A program made the position numbers and the translations under genes. A DNA stretch of 7,073 bases from CAG-390 sp051867815 (GTDB lineage Bacteria; Bacillota; Clostridia; Oscillospirales; CAG-272), in contig JBJDZD010000110.1 in the NCBI GenBank assembly GCA_051867815.1, forward strand, positions 1-7,073. The letters are read 5' to 3'. Shown piece by piece: positions 5,110 through 7,073 of the stretch. How positions within the stretch are numbered: the first letter of the stretch is position 1; every line of letters begins with the position of its first letter. Below the pieces are notes generated by a model. The model saw only the letters and a program-made list of their open reading frames with translations. It had not been told where the DNA came from and ran no database searches.

Positions 5110-7073
5110 ATGAAAACTTTTTTGATAGTTGACGGAAACAGCATTCTCAACAGAGCGTTCTACGGCATCAGAACCTTGACAAATTCGTCCGGGTTGCCAA
5201 CAAATGCCGTTTACGGCATGATAACTATGCTCAGCCGACAAATTGAAAAGTACTCTCCCGACTACACGGCTATAGCCTTTGACGTCCATGCTCCGACATT
5301 CCGTCATAACATGTTTGACGGTTATAAAGCAACCAGAAAGGGTATGCCCGAGGAGCTTGCGGTTCAAATGCCATACGCAAAGAGAGCGGTTGAGGCAATG
5401 GGCTTCACCGTTATCGAAAAGCCCGGCTACGAGGCCGATGATATTCTCGGAACGCTTTCCGCAAACGCGGCTAAAGACAGCGAGGATATTCTGACGCTTG
5501 TTATGACCGGTGATCGCGATTCTCTACAGCTGATAGGTGACAAAACCGTGGTTCTCCTTGCCACCAATACCGATTACATTTATTTTGACCGTGCCGCATT
5601 CGTTGAAAAGTACGGCGTTCGGCCCGAACAGTTCGTTGACGTTAAAGCAATAATGGGAGACAGCTCGGATAACATCCCCGGTATCCCCGGCATTGGTGAA
5701 AAGGGCGCGCTGGCTTTGATTTCCGAGTTCGGTTCGCTTGATGAGGTATACCGGTCTTATCAAAACAGCGACCTTAAGCCCGGTGTGATCAAGAAGCTTG
5801 AAGCCGGCAAGGAATCCGCTTTTATGTCGCAAACGCTTGCAAGGATATGCCGTGAGGTTCCTGACCTGCCGGAAATCTCATCACTCAAGAACGGCGGAAT
5901 CAACAAAAACGATGCTCTTGAATTGTTTACTGAGCTTGAGTTTAGCGCGCTTATAAAGAAATATGAGTTGGACAAGCAGGACGAAGTCGTTGGAGGCTCT
6001 CCTATTGACATTGCCGTTTCGGAAGACAAAAACGATCTTTTGAGCATTCTATGCTCAAAGTGCGTTGCCATAGTATACGACGACGGCGTATTAAGCGCTA
6101 CAAACGGTAACAAAGCCGCGTATTCAGAACTTGACGAGGATTGCGCAAAAGCGATTGCACACAACTCGCTGAACATCACCACATACGATGTCAAAGCATT
6201 ATACGAAGCCGCCGACAATCTCGGCGTACGTTTCAGGACGATAAAAGACGATGTTATGCTTTGTGCATACGTTCTTGATTCGCAGGGCGGACACGATCTT
6301 GAAAGACTCGTAACAAGATATCTCGGCGAAACAGTTTCGGCTTCCGTTTCAAAAGCCGTATATGTTTTCAAGCTTGCACAAGTTTTGTCACAAAAGCTTG
6401 ATGTGGCCGCCGAAAAGCTGTATAGGGATATCGAGTTGCCGCTGGCTGCCGTTCTTGCCGATATGGAAGAAGCCGGCTTTTTGATTGACCGTGAGGGCCT
6501 TTCGGCTTACGGTGATGTTTTAAGGGAAGAGGCAAATGCACTTGCCGAACGGATATATTTTTATGCCGGCGGTGAGTTTAACATCAACTCACCAAAGCAG
6601 CTCGGCGAGGTGCTGTTTGAAAAGCTCGGTCTTCCGAGCGGCAAAAAGACCAAAACAGGGTATTCGACGAATGCGGAGATACTTCAAAAGCTCGCATCGA
6701 AGCATCCAATCGTATCTGACATCCTGGATTACAGACAGCTGACCAAGCTCATCGGCACTTATGTGGTCGGACTTTTGAAGGTGGCATCAGATGACGGAAG
6801 GATCCACACGAATTTCAAGCAAACCGGTACTGCAACAGGCAGGCTCTCCTCTGCTGAGCCGAACTTGCAGAACATTCCCGTAAGAACTGATGCCGGCAGG
6901 GAATTGCGAAAATATTTCCTGCCTAAAAAGGGCTACAAATTAATATCCGCCGACTATTCGCAGATCGAGCTTAGGCTGCTCGCGTGTATTTCGGGTGATG
7001 AAGCCATGATTAAAGCATTTGCATCGGGTGAGGATATACATTCCTCGACTGCATCCGCTGTTTTCGGCGTTCC
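5110..7073 (+). CDS. polA: DNA polymerase I, 3' end outside window
   Basis: Family A DNA polymerase that fills gaps and removes RNA primers in Okazaki fragment processing and repair. The ATG at 5110 follows GAGG (5100-5103, overlapping the namZ stop) by six bases; 654 complete residues are present of about 850-900. The N-terminal 5' nuclease is intact: VDGNS (D8), AFD (D58), YKATRK (72-77), EADD (E108, D110, D111), TGDRD (D135, D137), GDSSDNIPG (D184, D187) and the helix-hairpin-helix IPGIGEKGA (192-200). The middle domain (about 298-430) keeps the fold pattern of the 3'-5' exonuclease but shows no DxE motif near VAIVYDD (319-325) and no Asp-rich third motif near 418-430, so proofreading is very probably absent, as in Bacillus Pol I. 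The polymerase domain begins near 435 and includes TATGRLSS (574-581), PNLQNIP (584-590), motif A DYSQIELRLLA (615-625, metal ligand D615) and GEDIH (640-644). Motifs B and C fall beyond the window. No frameshift is seen. Confidence 0.96.
   Translation, partial: MKTFLIVDGNSILNRAFYGIRTLTNSSGLPTNAVYGMITMLSRQIEKYSPDYTAIAFDVHAPTFRHNMFDGYKATRKGMPEELAVQMPYAKRAVEAMGFTVIEKPGYEADDILGTLSANAAKDSEDILTLVMTGDRDSLQLIGDKTVVLLATNTDYIYFDRAAFVEKYGVRPEQFVDVKAIMGDSSDNIPGIPGIGEKGALALISEFGSLDEVYRSYQNSDLKPGVIKKLEAGKESAFMSQTLARICREVPDLPEISSLKNGGINKNDALELFTELEFSALIKKYELDKQDEVVGGSPIDIAVSEDKNDLLSILCSKCVAIVYDDGVLSATNGNKAAYSELDEDCAKAIAHNSLNITTYDVKALYEAADNLGVRFRTIKDDVMLCAYVLDSQGGHDLERLVTRYLGETVSASVSKAVYVFKLAQVLSQKLDVAAEKLYRDIELPLAAVLADMEEAGFLIDREGLSAYGDVLREEANALAERIYFYAGGEFNINSPKQLGEVLFEKLGLPSGKKTKTGYSTNAEILQKLASKHPIVSDILDYRQLTKLIGTYVVGLLKVASDDGRIHTNFKQTGTATGRLSSAEPNLQNIPVRTDAGRELRKYFLPKKGYKLISADYSQIELRLLACISGDEAMIKAFASGEDIHSSTASAVFGV

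Noticed and set aside
5760..6371. Open frame of 203 codons on the minus strand, rich in Ser and Thr
   Set aside because: Antisense to polA, and Ser/Thr-rich composition is typical of a frame read opposite a real gene. The polA frame here is uninterrupted and homologous.
1..7073. CRISPR arrays, tRNA/rRNA genes, transposons, phage or defence genes
   Set aside because: I saw no regularly spaced repeats, no tRNA-like cloverleaf in the short intergenic gaps, and no transposase, integrase or defence-type motifs. All frames of substance are explained by six genes.

Overview
This window looks like chromosomal housekeeping DNA from an anaerobic, probably gut-associated member of the class Clostridia (Oscillospiraceae/Ruminococcaceae-like). 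The reasons are the protein sequence style, strong GGAGG ribosome binding sites, TTG starts, moderate base composition, and a DNA polymerase I without proofreading residues, as in many Gram-positives. Genus or species cannot be set from sequence reading alone. There is no rRNA, tRNA, CRISPR array, insertion sequence or phage gene, and the coding density is very high.

Layout: (1) 1-2169, plus strand: the 3' part of a histidyl-tRNA synthetase gene (hisS, 5' end outside the window), followed after 13 nt by a cytoplasmic M19-family dipeptidase. (2) 2171-2206: a 14-bp perfect stem-loop that serves as terminator between convergent genes. (3) 2211-3772, minus strand: prfB (release factor 2, TTG start, no programmed frameshift), followed after 20 nt by an unrecognised 140-residue membrane protein with an acidic tail. 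(4) 3773-3961: a 189-bp divergent intergenic region with two back-to-back extended -10 promoters, a near-palindrome over the prfB -35 box, and an A/T-rich core. (5) 3962-7073, plus strand: a DUF1343/NamZ (GH171) family protein without a signal peptide, then polA (DNA polymerase I), cut off by the window end at residue 654 within the polymerase domain.

How the genes fit together: hisS, prfB and polA are translation and replication housekeeping genes. The two less ordinary genes, the M19 dipeptidase and the NamZ-like hexosaminidase, both belong to families that can act on cell-wall-derived substrates (dipeptides and terminal MurNAc), and both lack export signals here. A role in intracellular muropeptide salvage is possible but is inference. 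I see no clearly new multi-gene system. The observations most worth checking are an SPY tripeptide in place of SPF in RF2, a signal-less NamZ placed directly upstream of polA, the loss of prfB frameshift autoregulation together with a dyad over its promoter, and the uncharacterised membrane protein downstream of prfB.
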